In this document: piece by piece, positions 1-8,454 of the stretch
Numbering within the stretch: the first letter of the stretch is position 1
Layout of the letters: each line of letters begins with the position of its first letter
Source: Dehalococcoidia bacterium
GTDB lineage: Bacteria; Chloroflexota; Dehalococcoidia; Bin125
Direction: 5' to 3'
DNA length: 52,442 bases
Assembly (NCBI GenBank): GCA_022822855.1
Contig: JAJDYG010000034.1
Span: forward strand, 1 to 52,442
Translations under genes and position numbers: made by a program
Notes under the pieces: generated by a model
What the model was told of the DNA's origin: nothing
What the model saw: only the letters and a program-made list of their open reading frames with translations
Databases searched by the model: none

Positions 1-1
1 G

Positions 2-661
2 ACGATCGCCCGCTATCGACTGCCCGACCCGCCCGAGCGGGAGCCGGACGAGGTGACGGCGTTCGACCACGTCTACGAGGGCGGCGCGCCGCTGCATCTG
101 CTGCGACACCTCGGCCGCCCGGACACAACGATGGTCAAGGCCGACCGGTGGATGGCGGCGCGGCCCGGCGCCAGACCGCTGCTGCGACCGGACCTGCTGA
201 TCGCCTTCGACGTCGATCCGGAGCTCTACGACGAGCAGTGCGGTTACGTGATCTCGGATCAGGGCAAACCGCCCGACTTCGTCCTTGAGGTCGCCTCGCA
301 GAGCACGGCGGAGCGCGATACGGTGCTGAAGCGGGTCGAGTACGCGCGGCTGGGGATTCCCGAGTACTGGCGCTTCGACCACACAGGCGAATGGCACGGC
401 GCAAGACTGGCCGGCGACCGTCTGGTCCAGGGTCGCTACGAGCCGATCCCAATCGTGGAGCGGTCGGCGGACGTGCTGGAGGGGCACAGCGAGGCCATCG
501 GTCTGCGTCTGCGCTGGCGCGACGGCGAGCTGGAGTGGATCGACCCGGCCACCGACCGACCGATCCCCAACTTCGACGATGAGCGCGAGGCGCGGCTGGC
601 GGCCGAGGCCCGAGTCCGCGAGCTGGAGCAGGAACTGCGCCGCACCCAGAGGTCGCAGTAA
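2..661 (+). CDS. Uma2-family (DUF820) PD-(D/E)XK nuclease-like protein, 5' partial
   Basis: The frame is open back to base 2, so the gene probably starts outside the window. The GTG at 53 is an internal alternative that would cut conserved-looking N-terminal sequence (RLPDPPEREPDEVTAFDHVY). The core PDFVLEVASQST, followed about 15 residues later by KRVEYARLGIPEYW, fits the Uma2/DUF820 endonuclease-like fold, with the acidic D and E of the active site in the first block and a Lys or Gln in the helix. The last 30 residues are a charged coiled coil (EAEARVRELEQELRRTQ), common in this family. These proteins are abundant in Chloroflexota and Cyanobacteria and their biological role is unclear. There is no partner toxin, antitoxin or mobility gene downstream; a repeat-rich gap follows. 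Confidence 0.8.
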   Translation, partial: TIARYRLPDPPEREPDEVTAFDHVYEGGAPLHLLRHLGRPDTTMVKADRWMAARPGARPLLRPDLLIAFDVDPELYDEQCGYVISDQGKPPDFVLEVASQSTAERDTVLKRVEYARLGIPEYWRFDHTGEWHGARLAGDRLVQGRYEPIPIVERSADVLEGHSEAIGLRLRWRDGELEWIDPATDRPIPNFDDEREARLAAEARVRELEQELRRTQRSQ

Positions 662-705
662 GGACCCAACCTCCTCCTCAACACCAACCCCATACCCCCT
701 CCGAT

Positions 706-739
706 GCCCCGCGCTCCGACGCGGGGCCCAGAGCACCCA
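706..739. repeat. Dispersed palindrome, family B (GCCCCG...CGGGGC)
   Basis: A perfect 8-bp inverted repeat, GCCCCGCG and CGCGGGGC, with a 6-base loop lies at 706-727 and is followed by CCAGAGCACCCA. The same arrangement, with the same flank except one base, recurs at 52309-52341, so the flank belongs to the element. Confidence 0.75.
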
Positions 740-802
740 CCTCCGCCACGGCGACACCTTCCGCCTCAGCGACACGCCTCGCTACCGTCCGGTCCCCTCC
801 CA

Positions 803-823
803 GTCCCCGACTTATCTGGGGAC
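803..823. repeat. Dispersed palindrome, family B (GTCCCCGA...TCGGGGAC type)
   Basis: GTCCCCGA and TCTGGGGAC pair around a CTTA loop. This is a close relative of the palindromes at 36145, 36168, 36755, 36888 and 49137. It lies in the 406-bp gap between 662 and 1067, which otherwise shows only C-rich strand-biased sequence and no gene. Confidence 0.65.
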
Positions 824-890
824 CTGCTCCCTTCCCCCTCCGATACGCCTCGCCCCGCTATGTAGGCGGAGATGCCACCCTTCCCCTTTT

Positions 891-952
891 CTCCCCCCTT
901 TGGGGGGAGATGCCGAAGCCTGCCCCGGGCTCGACCCGGGGGCAGAGGGGGC
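891..952. repeat. Composite palindromic repeat (family A hairpin + family B hairpin)
   Basis: The order is CTCCCCCCTTTGGGGGGAG, then a spacer TGCCGAAGCC, then a second hairpin GCCCCGGG-ctcga-CCCGGGGGC, then AGAGGGGGC. The same two hairpins with a similar spacer occur in the same order at 1294-1374 and 50149-50217, so the pair forms one larger mobile-looking unit. No open reading frame with coding character is present in it. Confidence 0.75.
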
Positions 953-1067
953 AACGCAAGCCACACAATACTGCTGACCCCTTGACTTCGCCCCGCAATC
1001 CACCCTCTCACTCCCCAAAACCTCGATATCATCAGAACATACGTCCATCCCGAAACAAGGAGCCCCA

Positions 1068-1418
1068 ATGCCTAACCCCTACCACTACCGAGCCAAAATC
1101 GACCGACTCTGGCGACGATCCGGGGACCACAACCCCGGCTACATCCGAATCAAGGCCCTCGACGCCATCGTCCGAGAACTGTTCGCCCCCAACGAGCGAG
1201 CCCGACTCAACCACGAGATGTACTTCGCCACCGATCTCTACGACGTCGCCCGACACCAGCTCCGCGACCTTTACGACCGCGCCGATCTGTTCCCATCTCC
1301 CCCCGCCGGAGGCGGGGGGAGATGTCTCGTAGAAGCCTGCCCCGCACTTGATGCGGGGACAGAGGGGAGCTCCCTTCAAGACGAGGAATCGCCCGAGGAA
1401 GACGACGACCCCTTGTAA
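1068..1418 (+). CDS. Small unknown protein with repeat-encoded insert and acidic tail
   Basis: I do not recognise this 116-residue protein. It has a strong Shine-Dalgarno AAGGAG seven bases before the ATG, which supports the start. Residues 1-75 form a charged, probably helical domain (KIDRLWRRSGDHNPGYIRIKAL is its start region). Residues about 76-103 are the translation of a composite palindromic repeat (PSPPAGGGG...CPALDAGTEG), in frame. The protein ends in an acidic tail, EESPEEDDDPL. A second small unknown protein at 36347-36655 also ends in EEDDDxP and lies in repeat-rich DNA. Transcription probably starts in the preceding gap. The alternative is that the true protein once ended near residue 75 and the repeat replaced its stop. 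Confidence 0.6.
   Translation: MPNPYHYRAKIDRLWRRSGDHNPGYIRIKALDAIVRELFAPNERARLNHEMYFATDLYDVARHQLRDLYDRADLFPSPPAGGGGRCLVEACPALDAGTEGSSLQDEESPEEDDDPL
1294..1374. repeat. Composite palindromic repeat inside a reading frame
   Basis: CATCTCCCCCCGCC-gga-GGCGGGGGGAGATG is a perfect 14-bp stem, followed by GCCCCGCA-cttga-TGCGGGGAC and AGAGGGGAG. It is the same composite unit as at 891 and 50149, but here it is translated as part of the small gene at 1068-1418. Confidence 0.8.
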
Positions 1419-1590
1419 TCCACCCCGTGTAATCCGCCTCGTTCTCTTTTTTCTCGCGTTTTCTTTTTTCCTGGGACGCCGACCGTCCCCGGCCCGCTCG
1501 TGTCCGTCCAATCGCCCAAGCCCAGCCTCATGCGATACTGCCCGCGAATCACTCCACCCGCAGACTCGCCCGCAGCGAGAGGATCAAGAA

Positions 1591-2748
1591 ATGCCTGAAC
1601 CATTCAAGATCGCCGTGCCCGACACCGAGATCCGCGACCTCAAGCGCCGACTAGCCCAAACCCGCTGGCCCTCTGAGGTCTCCGACTCGGGCTGGCAGTA
1701 CGGCTCGAACCTCGCCTACATGAAAGAACTCTGTGACTACTGGCGCACCGGCTATGACTGGCGAGTCCAGGAAACCTACCTGAACCGGCTGCCCCAGTTC
1801 ACCACCCAGGTCTCGGCCGACGGCGTCGAGGACTACACCGTCCACTACGTCCACCAGGAGGGCGTCGGCGACAATCCGCTGCCGCTGGTCTTCACCCACG
1901 GTTGGCCCGGCACCTTCTACGAGGTCTCCAAGATCATCGGACTCCTCACCGACCCCGCCGCCCACGGCGGCGACTCAGCCGACGCATTCACGGTCGTCGC
2001 CCCCTCGATCCCCGGCTACGGCTTCTCCCAGATCCCCACCTCAGGCGGCTTCGGCCAGAAGCGCACCGCCCTCCTCTGGGGAGCGCTCATGCAACAGCTC
2101 GGCTACGAGAAGTACGGCGCCCAGGGCGGCGACTGGGGTTCGATCGTCACCTCCCAGGTCGCCTACCAGCACCCCGACAACTGCATCGGCTCGCACGTCA
2201 ACATGCCCATCGGGCGCCCGCCGGCCGACAAGTCCCCCGATGACTACACCGACGAAGAGAAGGCGGTCGCCGCCAAGATGGCGGAGTGGCAGGAACAGGA
2301 GACCGGCTACCAGGCAATCCAGGGCACCAAGCCCCAGACCCTCGCCTACGGCCTGACCGACTCCCCCGCCGGACTCGCCGCCTGGATCACCGAGAAATGG
2401 CGCTCCTGGTCGGACTGCGACGGCGACATCGAGAAGCGGTTCACCAAGGACGAAATCCTGACCAACATCTCGCTCTACTGGTTCGGCCAGACGATCAACT
2501 CGTCGACCCGCTACTACTACGAGATGCGCCAGAACCAGGCCGAGAACTTCGTCCCCGGCCGCGTCGAGTCGCCCGTCGGCGTCTCGGTCTTCCCCGGCGA
2601 GATCATCACCGCCCCGAGAAGCTGGTGCGAGCAGACCTACAACATCACCCACTGGTCGGTCCACGACAGGGGAGGCCACTTCGCCGCCCTCGAGGAGCCG
2701 GAGCTGCTGGCCCAGGACATCCGAGACTTCTTCCGGCCGCTCCGCTAA
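1591..2748 (+). CDS. Epoxide hydrolase (EHN-type alpha/beta hydrolase)
   Basis: This 385-residue protein would open epoxides to diols through an Asp-ester intermediate. The N-terminal about 110 residues match the epoxide-hydrolase N-terminal (EHN) domain (PFKIAVPDTEIRDLKRRL). The catalytic core shows the oxyanion motif HGWPGTF at 103-109, the nucleophile Asp181 in GGDWGS and the base His363 in GGHFAALEEPELL. The reading frame extends upstream to 1348, but the ATG at 1591 follows an AGAGG-like Shine-Dalgarno and gives the expected domain start (MPEPFKI). It is followed by a paralogue 78 bp downstream with a palindromic repeat between them. The substrate is unknown; juvenile-hormone-hydrolase-like annotations are common for this family but uninformative here. 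Confidence 0.88.
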   Translation: MPEPFKIAVPDTEIRDLKRRLAQTRWPSEVSDSGWQYGSNLAYMKELCDYWRTGYDWRVQETYLNRLPQFTTQVSADGVEDYTVHYVHQEGVGDNPLPLVFTHGWPGTFYEVSKIIGLLTDPAAHGGDSADAFTVVAPSIPGYGFSQIPTSGGFGQKRTALLWGALMQQLGYEKYGAQGGDWGSIVTSQVAYQHPDNCIGSHVNMPIGRPPADKSPDDYTDEEKAVAAKMAEWQEQETGYQAIQGTKPQTLAYGLTDSPAGLAAWITEKWRSWSDCDGDIEKRFTKDEILTNISLYWFGQTINSSTRYYYEMRQNQAENFVPGRVESPVGVSVFPGEIITAPRSWCEQTYNITHWSVHDRGGHFAALEEPELLAQDIRDFFRPLR

Positions 2749-2751
2749 AGC

Positions 2752-2793
2752 GCTCCCCCCTTGGGGGAGCTGTCGCAGAGCGACTGAGGGGGC
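2752..2793. repeat. Family A hairpin repeat between two epoxide hydrolase genes
   Basis: GCTCCCCCCTTGGGGGAGC forms a hairpin, followed by TGTCGCAGAGCGACTGAGGGGG, which contains a second short inverted repeat, GTCGCagaGCGAC. It starts three bases after the stop of the first epoxide hydrolase, so it is transcribed with the operon. Confidence 0.75.
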
Positions 2794-2826
2794 TGCACAG
2801 GGACGGCTGCACGGAGGCGGCATGAC

Positions 2827-4017
2827 ATGCAGACCTTCCAGATCGACGTCCCCGAGACCGAGCTGACCGAACTCCGTCGCCGCCTCGGGGACGTCCGCTG
2901 GCTCCCCGAAGTCCCCGATTCCGGCTGGCTCTACGGCATCGATCTCGCCTTCACGCAGGACCTCGCCGACTACTGGGCCAACGACTTCGACTGGCGAGCA
3001 GTCGAGGCGCTGCTCAACCGATTCCCCCAGTTCAAGACCCCGCTCACCGCTTGGAACGGAGAGACCCTCGGGATCCACTTCATCCATCGACGCAGCCCGC
3101 GGCCCGACGCGCGCCCCTTGATGATCCAGCACGGCTGGCCTTCGACGGTCTACGACTTCCACAAGATCATCGACCAACTGGCCGAGCCTCCCGATCCCAA
3201 CGCGCCCGCCTTCCACGTGATCGCGCCCTCGTTGCCCGGCTACGGCTGGTCCGACATTCCGGCCAGGATGGGCTACGGACCCGCCGCAATCGCCGACATC
3301 TGGGTCGACCTCATGTCCCGTCTCGGCTACGACGAGTTCCTCTACCACGGCGGTGATTGGGGAGCCGCCGTTGGAGCACAGCTCGTGCTCCGCTATCCCG
3401 AGCGAATCCCCCGAATCCACCTGACCATGGCCGCTCTCCCCCCGAGCGGGTCCGCAGCCGCTCCTCGGACCGACGAAGAACGGAGCTTCTTCGCCGAAGA
3501 GCAGGCCGCATACGTTCGCGACGACGCCGCCCACCGCGGCATCCACGGCACCAAGTTCCAGACCATGGCCTTCCACCTTGAGGACTCGCCGGTCAGCCTC
3601 CTCGCCTGGATCGTCGACAAGTGGTGGATCCTCGCCGACATCATGCGCGAGGACGAACAGCCGCGCGGCGGCGACCTCTACCGCCGGTTCAGCAAGGACG
3701 AGCTCCTGGCCACCGTCGCCACCTACTGGTTCACCCGCACACAGTCCTCGGCCATGCGCATCTACCACGAGGCAACCCGTCCAGCCGCAGACGTCGAGGC
3801 CGAGATCGGCGGCCAGGCCCGCCTGCGGGACGGTCAACGGATCGAAGTCCCCTCCGGTTTCGTCAAGCTGCAGCGGGGGACGCCCATGCCTCCCAGATCC
3901 TGGTGCGAGCGAGCCTTCAACATCGTCCACTGGACCGAGTTCCCCGAGGGAGGCCACTTCCCGGCGATGGAAGTCCCCGACCTCTTGCTCAACGACCTCA
4001 GAAGCTTCTTCAGCTAA
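2827..4017 (+). CDS. Epoxide hydrolase paralogue (EHN-type)
   Basis: This is a 396-residue tandem paralogue of the gene upstream, in the same family. It has the EHN domain at 1-110 (FQIDVPETELTELRRRL), HGWPSTVYDF at 102-111, nucleophile Asp177 in GGDWGAAVG and base His377 in GGHFPAMEVPDLL. A GGAGG Shine-Dalgarno lies 9 bases before the ATG. The two proteins are clearly related but diverged, for example in the insert at residues 255-275 (DIMREDEQPRGG), so they probably have different substrates. Its stop codon overlaps the start of the threonine synthase gene by one base (TAATG), implying translational coupling. Confidence 0.88.
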   Translation: MQTFQIDVPETELTELRRRLGDVRWLPEVPDSGWLYGIDLAFTQDLADYWANDFDWRAVEALLNRFPQFKTPLTAWNGETLGIHFIHRRSPRPDARPLMIQHGWPSTVYDFHKIIDQLAEPPDPNAPAFHVIAPSLPGYGWSDIPARMGYGPAAIADIWVDLMSRLGYDEFLYHGGDWGAAVGAQLVLRYPERIPRIHLTMAALPPSGSAAAPRTDEERSFFAEEQAAYVRDDAAHRGIHGTKFQTMAFHLEDSPVSLLAWIVDKWWILADIMREDEQPRGGDLYRRFSKDELLATVATYWFTRTQSSAMRIYHEATRPAADVEAEIGGQARLRDGQRIEVPSGFVKLQRGTPMPPRSWCERAFNIVHWTEFPEGGHFPAMEVPDLLLNDLRSFFS

Positions 4018-5081
4018 TGCCCGTCGTCCGACACCACCTCCGCTGTCTCGACTGCCAGAACGAAGCCTCTGCCTCGTTGGAGCTGTCCTGCGCCGAATGC
4101 GGAGGCCTCTTCGAAATCGACTATCCCAGGCTGCCCGAGGGCGGCATGCGCATCCCCCTGACTGCTCTGCCACTGGGTCAGGGCGGCACGCCCACGATCA
4201 GCTTCGACTGGCCCGACGCCCGGCGATTGCGCCTGGAGCTGAAGCTGGAGTACCTCTCGCCGACCGGATCGTTCAAGGATCGCGGCGCCGCGATGCTCGT
4301 CTCGGCGGCCTGGAGCGCGGGCAGCAGCGCCTTCGTCGAGGACTCGTCCGGCAATGCTGGCGCGTCGCTCGCCGCCTACGCCGCCGCCGCCCGGATGTCG
4401 GCCGAGATATTCGTCCCTGCCGACGCTCCTCAGGCCAAGCAGGCGCAGATCATCGCCGTCGGCGGCAACATCCATGCCGTCCAGGGAGACCGCGAGGCCG
4501 TCGCCGCCGCCGCCGAACAGCACGCCCGGCAGCAGGGCATCCCCTACCTCTCCCACAACCGAAGCCCCTACTTCAGCGAGGGCATGAAGCAGGCCGCCGA
4601 AGAAATCGCCGAGCACGGCCTGCCCGACGCCATCGTCCTGCCGGTCGGCAACGGATCGCTGCTCATCGGCCTCTATCGAGGCTTCCGCGAGCTGATCCAG
4701 CTCGATCGGATCGAGCGAATGCCGCGCCTCTACGCCATCCAGTCGATCAACATCAGCCCCGTCGCCGCAGCATTCCGCAACCACGAGCCCCGCGACCCGC
4801 AGCCCACCATCGCCGACGGCATCGCCGTCTCAAAGCCGCCCCGGCTCGCCCAGATGCTGGAAGCGGTGCGCGAGAGCGGAGGCGCGGCAGGCGTCGTCTC
4901 GGAAATCGAGATCGAGTCCGCAAGCCGGGCCATCGCCCAGCGCGGCCTATACGTCGAGCCCACATCCGCCGTCCCGCTGGCCGCCCTCAGGCGCCTACAG
5001 GAACGCAACCTGATCGCCGATGACGAGCGCGTCCTCGTCCCGCTCACCGGATCGGGATTGAAGAGTCCGCCGATACGCTGA
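4017..5081 (+). CDS. thrC: Threonine synthase-like PLP enzyme
   Basis: The 354-residue protein is a fold type II PLP enzyme of the threonine synthase group, converting O-phosphohomoserine to threonine. It begins with a zinc-ribbon-like element (Cys10, Cys13, Cys25, Cys28), common in archaeal and bacterial threonine synthases. The PLP lysine is Lys87 in SPTGSFKDRG. The DSSGNAGASLAAY stretch matches the phosphate/substrate loop, and LPVGNGSLLIG matches the glycine-rich PLP-phosphate loop. The ATG overlaps the upstream stop by one base, so it is co-translated with the epoxide hydrolases, an unusual neighbourhood for thrC. A related function such as a cysteate or diaminopropionate synthase cannot be excluded from sequence alone. 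Confidence 0.8.
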   Translation: MPVVRHHLRCLDCQNEASASLELSCAECGGLFEIDYPRLPEGGMRIPLTALPLGQGGTPTISFDWPDARRLRLELKLEYLSPTGSFKDRGAAMLVSAAWSAGSSAFVEDSSGNAGASLAAYAAAARMSAEIFVPADAPQAKQAQIIAVGGNIHAVQGDREAVAAAAEQHARQQGIPYLSHNRSPYFSEGMKQAAEEIAEHGLPDAIVLPVGNGSLLIGLYRGFRELIQLDRIERMPRLYAIQSINISPVAAAFRNHEPRDPQPTIADGIAVSKPPRLAQMLEAVRESGGAAGVVSEIEIESASRAIAQRGLYVEPTSAVPLAALRRLQERNLIADDERVLVPLTGSGLKSPPIR

Positions 5082-5086
5082 GATTC

Positions 5087-7276
5087 ATGCGGCGTGATAC
5101 CTGGCCCGACCCCGCCTGGTGGATCTGGCGTCGACTGACCTCGGTCAAGTGGGCGATCGGCCTGATCCTCGCCGCAGCGCTCTTCTCCGCGATCGGCGTC
5201 ATCATCCCCCAGGTCCCGCCTCAACTCGCCGACATCCCAGAGCAGGTCGAGGAGCACATCGAGCTGCAGCGTCCGACCTGGGGCTGGTTCACCGACGTCC
5301 TCGCCGACTTCCCCTGGTTCTACGAAACCAACGGCGGTGTTTTCAACCTCTACAAGCAGCCCTACTGGTACGCAGTCGTCGCCCTGGTCGCGCTCGCGAT
5401 CTCGGTCTGCACGGTCAGCCGAGCTCCGCCGATCTGGCGAACCGTCCGACGACCGCCCAAGCGGGTCAACGCGGCGTACTTCGATCGCGCTCGTCATCGT
5501 GCCTCCGTGCCCATCGCCGAGGACGCAGAGCCGGCTTCAGCCCAGGCACAGCTAGTCAAACGCCTCAGAGCCGCGCGATACACGGTCGAGGAGGTCGACG
5601 CCGGCGACGGCCAGCCCGGCCAGGTGATGCTCTTCGCCGACCGCTACGGCTGGGCCCAACTGGCGACCTTCGTCACCCACCTGGCCTTGCTCCTGCTGCT
5701 CGGCGCGACGCTGGTCACCAAGTTCGCTGGCGAGGAGTACCAGTTCTGGGTCGCCGAGGGCGAGTCGCACATCCTCTTCCCACCCGGCGACGACCGCGCC
5801 CAGGTGCAGATCATTGTCGATGACGCCGTCGCCCGCTTCGCCGACGACGGCCAGGCGCTCGACTTCCGCAGCTTCGTCCGCGTAGCCGAAGGCGGGTTGG
5901 AGGTCGGCGGCGGCGAGGTCACCGTCAACGGACCCGTCCACGCCGCCGGCTACCGGGTCCACCAGGCCGCCTACTGGGAGCACGGCGCAGAGCTGCGTGT
6001 CTTCGATCACGCCTCGGGTCAACTGCTCTATGCCGAGACGCACTTCCTGGACCAGCAGATCGTTGGTCCGCGGATCCGAGTCGAGCGGGGCGGCGCGGTC
6101 GTCTCCGAGGAGGTGATATCGCTTGAGCACCAGGTAGCCGATCAAGCGGTAGATCCCGATGCTGAGGACGTGCGTATCTCCGGCTACACGCTGATCCCGC
6201 TGGATGGAGTCCGGTCGCTGGCCATCACACTGGTGCCTGTCGCGGAGGGGTTCGAGTTCTGGTACCGCGTGATCGCGACACCGCAGCAAGCGTCCAGTCT
6301 GACCTTCGCCGATCTGGGTGTGGGAGAGCCGCCTCTGCCCGCGCCGAGGCTGGCCGTATCGGTCGATGGCGAGATCGTCTTCGACGGTCTCGTCTCGCTC
6401 GATCAGGCGCAGAACGAAGCTCGCCTGGCAGTGCTCCCGCTCGCTGAGGACAGGTTCATCTGGATTGGCTTCCAGGACGGCGAAGCCGGCGAGGGGTTCT
6501 TCTACTACTCGCCCGATCGAGATGACGAGCGGGGCGGCCTGGCAGTCGGCGAATCCGTCGCGTTGAGCGGTGGAGTCCGCTTGGCGTTCCTCGGTCCGGA
6601 ACCTGATCTGGCGCTGCAGGGATCGTTGGAGCAGGACCAGACCCAGAAGGTCGGCACGATCGCCCTGACCTGGCTGGGCGCTGAGTCGGTCTTCTACGAA
6701 GTCGCGCCGGACATCCCCGGAGCAAGCGGCGATGCGCTGATCGCGCTGGAACGATTCGGCCTCGCGCGCACGGCCGAGCAGTTCGATGCCCTGGGCGGGG
6801 AGAGCGTACAGCTCGCGGTCGGCTCGACCAACGAGTCCTCGGCAGGCGGCCAGGTCGGACGCCCGTCGCGGATGATTCTCGGCCTCGGCGGCGAGACCGG
6901 CCGGATCGAACTGGACGAGGGCCAGGAGATCGTCCAGAGCGGACTGCGCTATCAGTTCGCCGGGCCGCGAGAGTTCACCGGACTCAATGTGCGACGAGAT
7001 CCAGGCGGTATCGCCTTCTGGGTCGGGATCGGGCTCGGCATCGTCGGAATGACGACGACCTTCTTCATGCCCAGGCGGCGGATTTGGGCTCGGGTGACGA
7101 AAGACCAGGTGCAACTGGCCGGCCAGGCCGGTCACGGTATCGACCTGACCTCCGAACTCCAACGCCTGGCCAGCGGCGACATCGCCCAGAAGCGCAAACT
7201 CCGTTTCGGACCGCGGCGCGGACTGTTCGGCGGCGATTACGCTCAACCTGAGGACGGGAGGCGGGACGATGGCTGA
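5087..7276 (+). CDS. resB: Cytochrome c biogenesis protein ResB-like
   Basis: A 729-residue membrane protein of the ResB/Ccs1 family, which holds apocytochrome c and passes heme for c-type cytochrome assembly (system II). It shows the conserved start (WWIWRRLTSVKWAIGLILAA), transmembrane segments near residues 20-40, 95-112 and 190-210, a large extracytoplasmic domain (about 215-640) and a last transmembrane segment near 645-665. The family signature around the first helix, with FNLYKQPYWYAVVALVALAISVC, is clear. No ResC/CcsA partner lies next to it; lgt follows with an 8-bp overlap. The monoheme cytochrome c at 23969 and the likely covalent heme of the cytochrome b6 at 21497 are plausible clients. 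The ATG lies five bases after the threonine synthase stop. Confidence 0.85.
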   Translation: MRRDTWPDPAWWIWRRLTSVKWAIGLILAAALFSAIGVIIPQVPPQLADIPEQVEEHIELQRPTWGWFTDVLADFPWFYETNGGVFNLYKQPYWYAVVALVALAISVCTVSRAPPIWRTVRRPPKRVNAAYFDRARHRASVPIAEDAEPASAQAQLVKRLRAARYTVEEVDAGDGQPGQVMLFADRYGWAQLATFVTHLALLLLLGATLVTKFAGEEYQFWVAEGESHILFPPGDDRAQVQIIVDDAVARFADDGQALDFRSFVRVAEGGLEVGGGEVTVNGPVHAAGYRVHQAAYWEHGAELRVFDHASGQLLYAETHFLDQQIVGPRIRVERGGAVVSEEVISLEHQVADQAVDPDAEDVRISGYTLIPLDGVRSLAITLVPVAEGFEFWYRVIATPQQASSLTFADLGVGEPPLPAPRLAVSVDGEIVFDGLVSLDQAQNEARLAVLPLAEDRFIWIGFQDGEAGEGFFYYSPDRDDERGGLAVGESVALSGGVRLAFLGPEPDLALQGSLEQDQTQKVGTIALTWLGAESVFYEVAPDIPGASGDALIALERFGLARTAEQFDALGGESVQLAVGSTNESSAGGQVGRPSRMILGLGGETGRIELDEGQEIVQSGLRYQFAGPREFTGLNVRRDPGGIAFWVGIGLGIVGMTTTFFMPRRRIWARVTKDQVQLAGQAGHGIDLTSELQRLASGDIAQKRKLRFGPRRGLFGGDYAQPEDGRRDDG

Positions 7277-8195
7277 GCTGGTCGGGATCATCAATATCAA
7301 CATCAACCCGGTGTTGATTGACACCGGAGGCTTCGAGCTCACCTGGCACGGACTCTTCACCGCCGTCGGGATCGCCCTGGGCGTCTGGCTGGCGGTCCGT
7401 TTGGCTCGGCGAGCACGCATCTCCGAGGACGACGCGATGTCCATCGCCGTCGTCTCCGTGCTCTCGGGCATCATCGGAGCCCGCTTGCTCTGGGTCTTCG
7501 AGCACACCGACCAGATTCAGAAAGTCGGCGACATCTTCGCCCTGACCGATGGCGGCATCTCGATCTACGGAGCGATGATCGGCGGCGTCCTGGGCGGTTT
7601 CATCTACGTCACCTTCTTCAAACCGGACTTTCCCAAGTGGGTGGCGCTCGATGTTGCCGCGCCCGGCATGATTCTCGGACAGGCAGTTGGCCGATTCGGC
7701 GACTTCGTCAACGGAGAGCACTTCGCCAACGCCTCGGAGCTGCCCTGGGCATTCCGCTACACGCATCCCTTCACCGACGGTCCCTGGTCGGCCCCGGGGA
7801 TCGACGGCTGGTTTCGCGGATCGCGCGGGCTCGACGGCGAAGCGCCGGTCGCGGTCCACCCGGTCGCCGGCGGCTACGAGCCGATCCTTGACTTCATGAT
7901 CCTCGGTGGTCTCTTCCTGCTCAGACGCATGGGCGTCGGAGCAGGCTGGGGATTCACCTTCTACGTCTTCGCCTATGCCCTCGTCAGAGGCTCGCTCTCC
8001 CTCTTGCGAACCGATGAGGCGGCCATCGCCGGCGCGCTCTCGGTGCCCCAACTCCTCGCGATCGTGACCGCGGTCGCAGCCGTCTGGATGGCGCTGCACC
8101 TGCGACGACATCGCCAGGCCCCGGTGCCGACAGGCCTGACGATCGAGCGGCACACCCACCGAGGCAGCCGACGCGGAGGCCTCGGTCGTGGCTGA
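7269..8195 (+). CDS. lgt: Prolipoprotein diacylglyceryl transferase Lgt
   Basis: Lgt attaches diacylglycerol from phosphatidylglycerol to the lipobox cysteine of prelipoproteins in the cytoplasmic membrane. This 308-residue protein has about seven transmembrane helices. The family signature is at 141-150 (GRFGDFVNGE, usually GRxGNFxNxE), preceded by GGISIYGAMIGG, which matches the family YGG/H region. FxLTWHGLFTAVGIALG at 22-38 is also typical. It overlaps resB by 8 bp, and its last 8 bp overlap the next gene, so resB-lgt-thioredoxin-like form a tight operon. An insert between 160 and 190 (TDGPWSAPGIDGWFRGSRG) is longer than in E. coli Lgt. Confidence 0.92.
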   Translation: MAELVGIINININPVLIDTGGFELTWHGLFTAVGIALGVWLAVRLARRARISEDDAMSIAVVSVLSGIIGARLLWVFEHTDQIQKVGDIFALTDGGISIYGAMIGGVLGGFIYVTFFKPDFPKWVALDVAAPGMILGQAVGRFGDFVNGEHFANASELPWAFRYTHPFTDGPWSAPGIDGWFRGSRGLDGEAPVAVHPVAGGYEPILDFMILGGLFLLRRMGVGAGWGFTFYVFAYALVRGSLSLLRTDEAAIAGALSVPQLLAIVTAVAAVWMALHLRRHRQAPVPTGLTIERHTHRGSRRGGLGRG

Positions 8196-8454
8196 ATCGC
8201 TGCAGCTCGTGCTCTGGGTCAAGACCGATTGCAGTGCCTGCGATCAGGCCACGGAGTTGATGGCCTCGCTCTCGGCCGCCATGCTCTTCGACTGGTCGAC
8301 CCGAGAAGGCGAGTACCGCGACGCTGTACCGGTCGTGGCAACAACCGACGGTCGAGTATTGGCCGAGGCGCCGATTGTCGCCAGCGAGCTGGTCGACGCA
8401 ATCCTGGCCGTTACCGCTCGGGACTCCCCAGATTCTCGAGATTGCCCAGATTGA
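8188..8454 (+). CDS. Glutaredoxin-like (DUF836-type) small thiol protein
   Basis: An 88-residue protein with the thioredoxin-fold start [18 protein letters not shown], so a CxxC redox motif sits at the expected place. The middle, [16 protein letters not shown], matches the cis-proline (VPV) and following strand of glutaredoxin-like proteins. It starts with GTG and overlaps lgt by 8 bp. Its last 44 bp overlap the 3' end of the convergent cysH gene. A thiol-redox role in cytochrome c maturation or in sulfate reduction would fit the neighbours, but this is inference. Confidence 0.7.
   Translation: MAESLQLVLWVKTDCSACDQATELMASLSAAMLFDWSTREGEYRDAVPVVATTDGRVLAEAPIVASELVDAILAVTARDSPDSRDCPD

Noticed and set aside
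662..1067. An RNA gene or small coding gene in the first long gap
   Set aside because: No cloverleaf or coding frame with a ribosome site was found; the stretch is explained by three palindromic repeats and C-rich DNA.
2041..4173. A 710-residue open frame on the minus strand across the epoxide hydrolase genes
   Set aside because: It is antisense to two clear enzymes with intact catalytic motifs and shows only the codon-position mirror expected in GC-rich DNA.
5552..7507. A 651-residue minus-strand frame opposite resB
   Set aside because: No recognisable domain, and it also crosses the start of lgt; an antisense shadow of a real gene.
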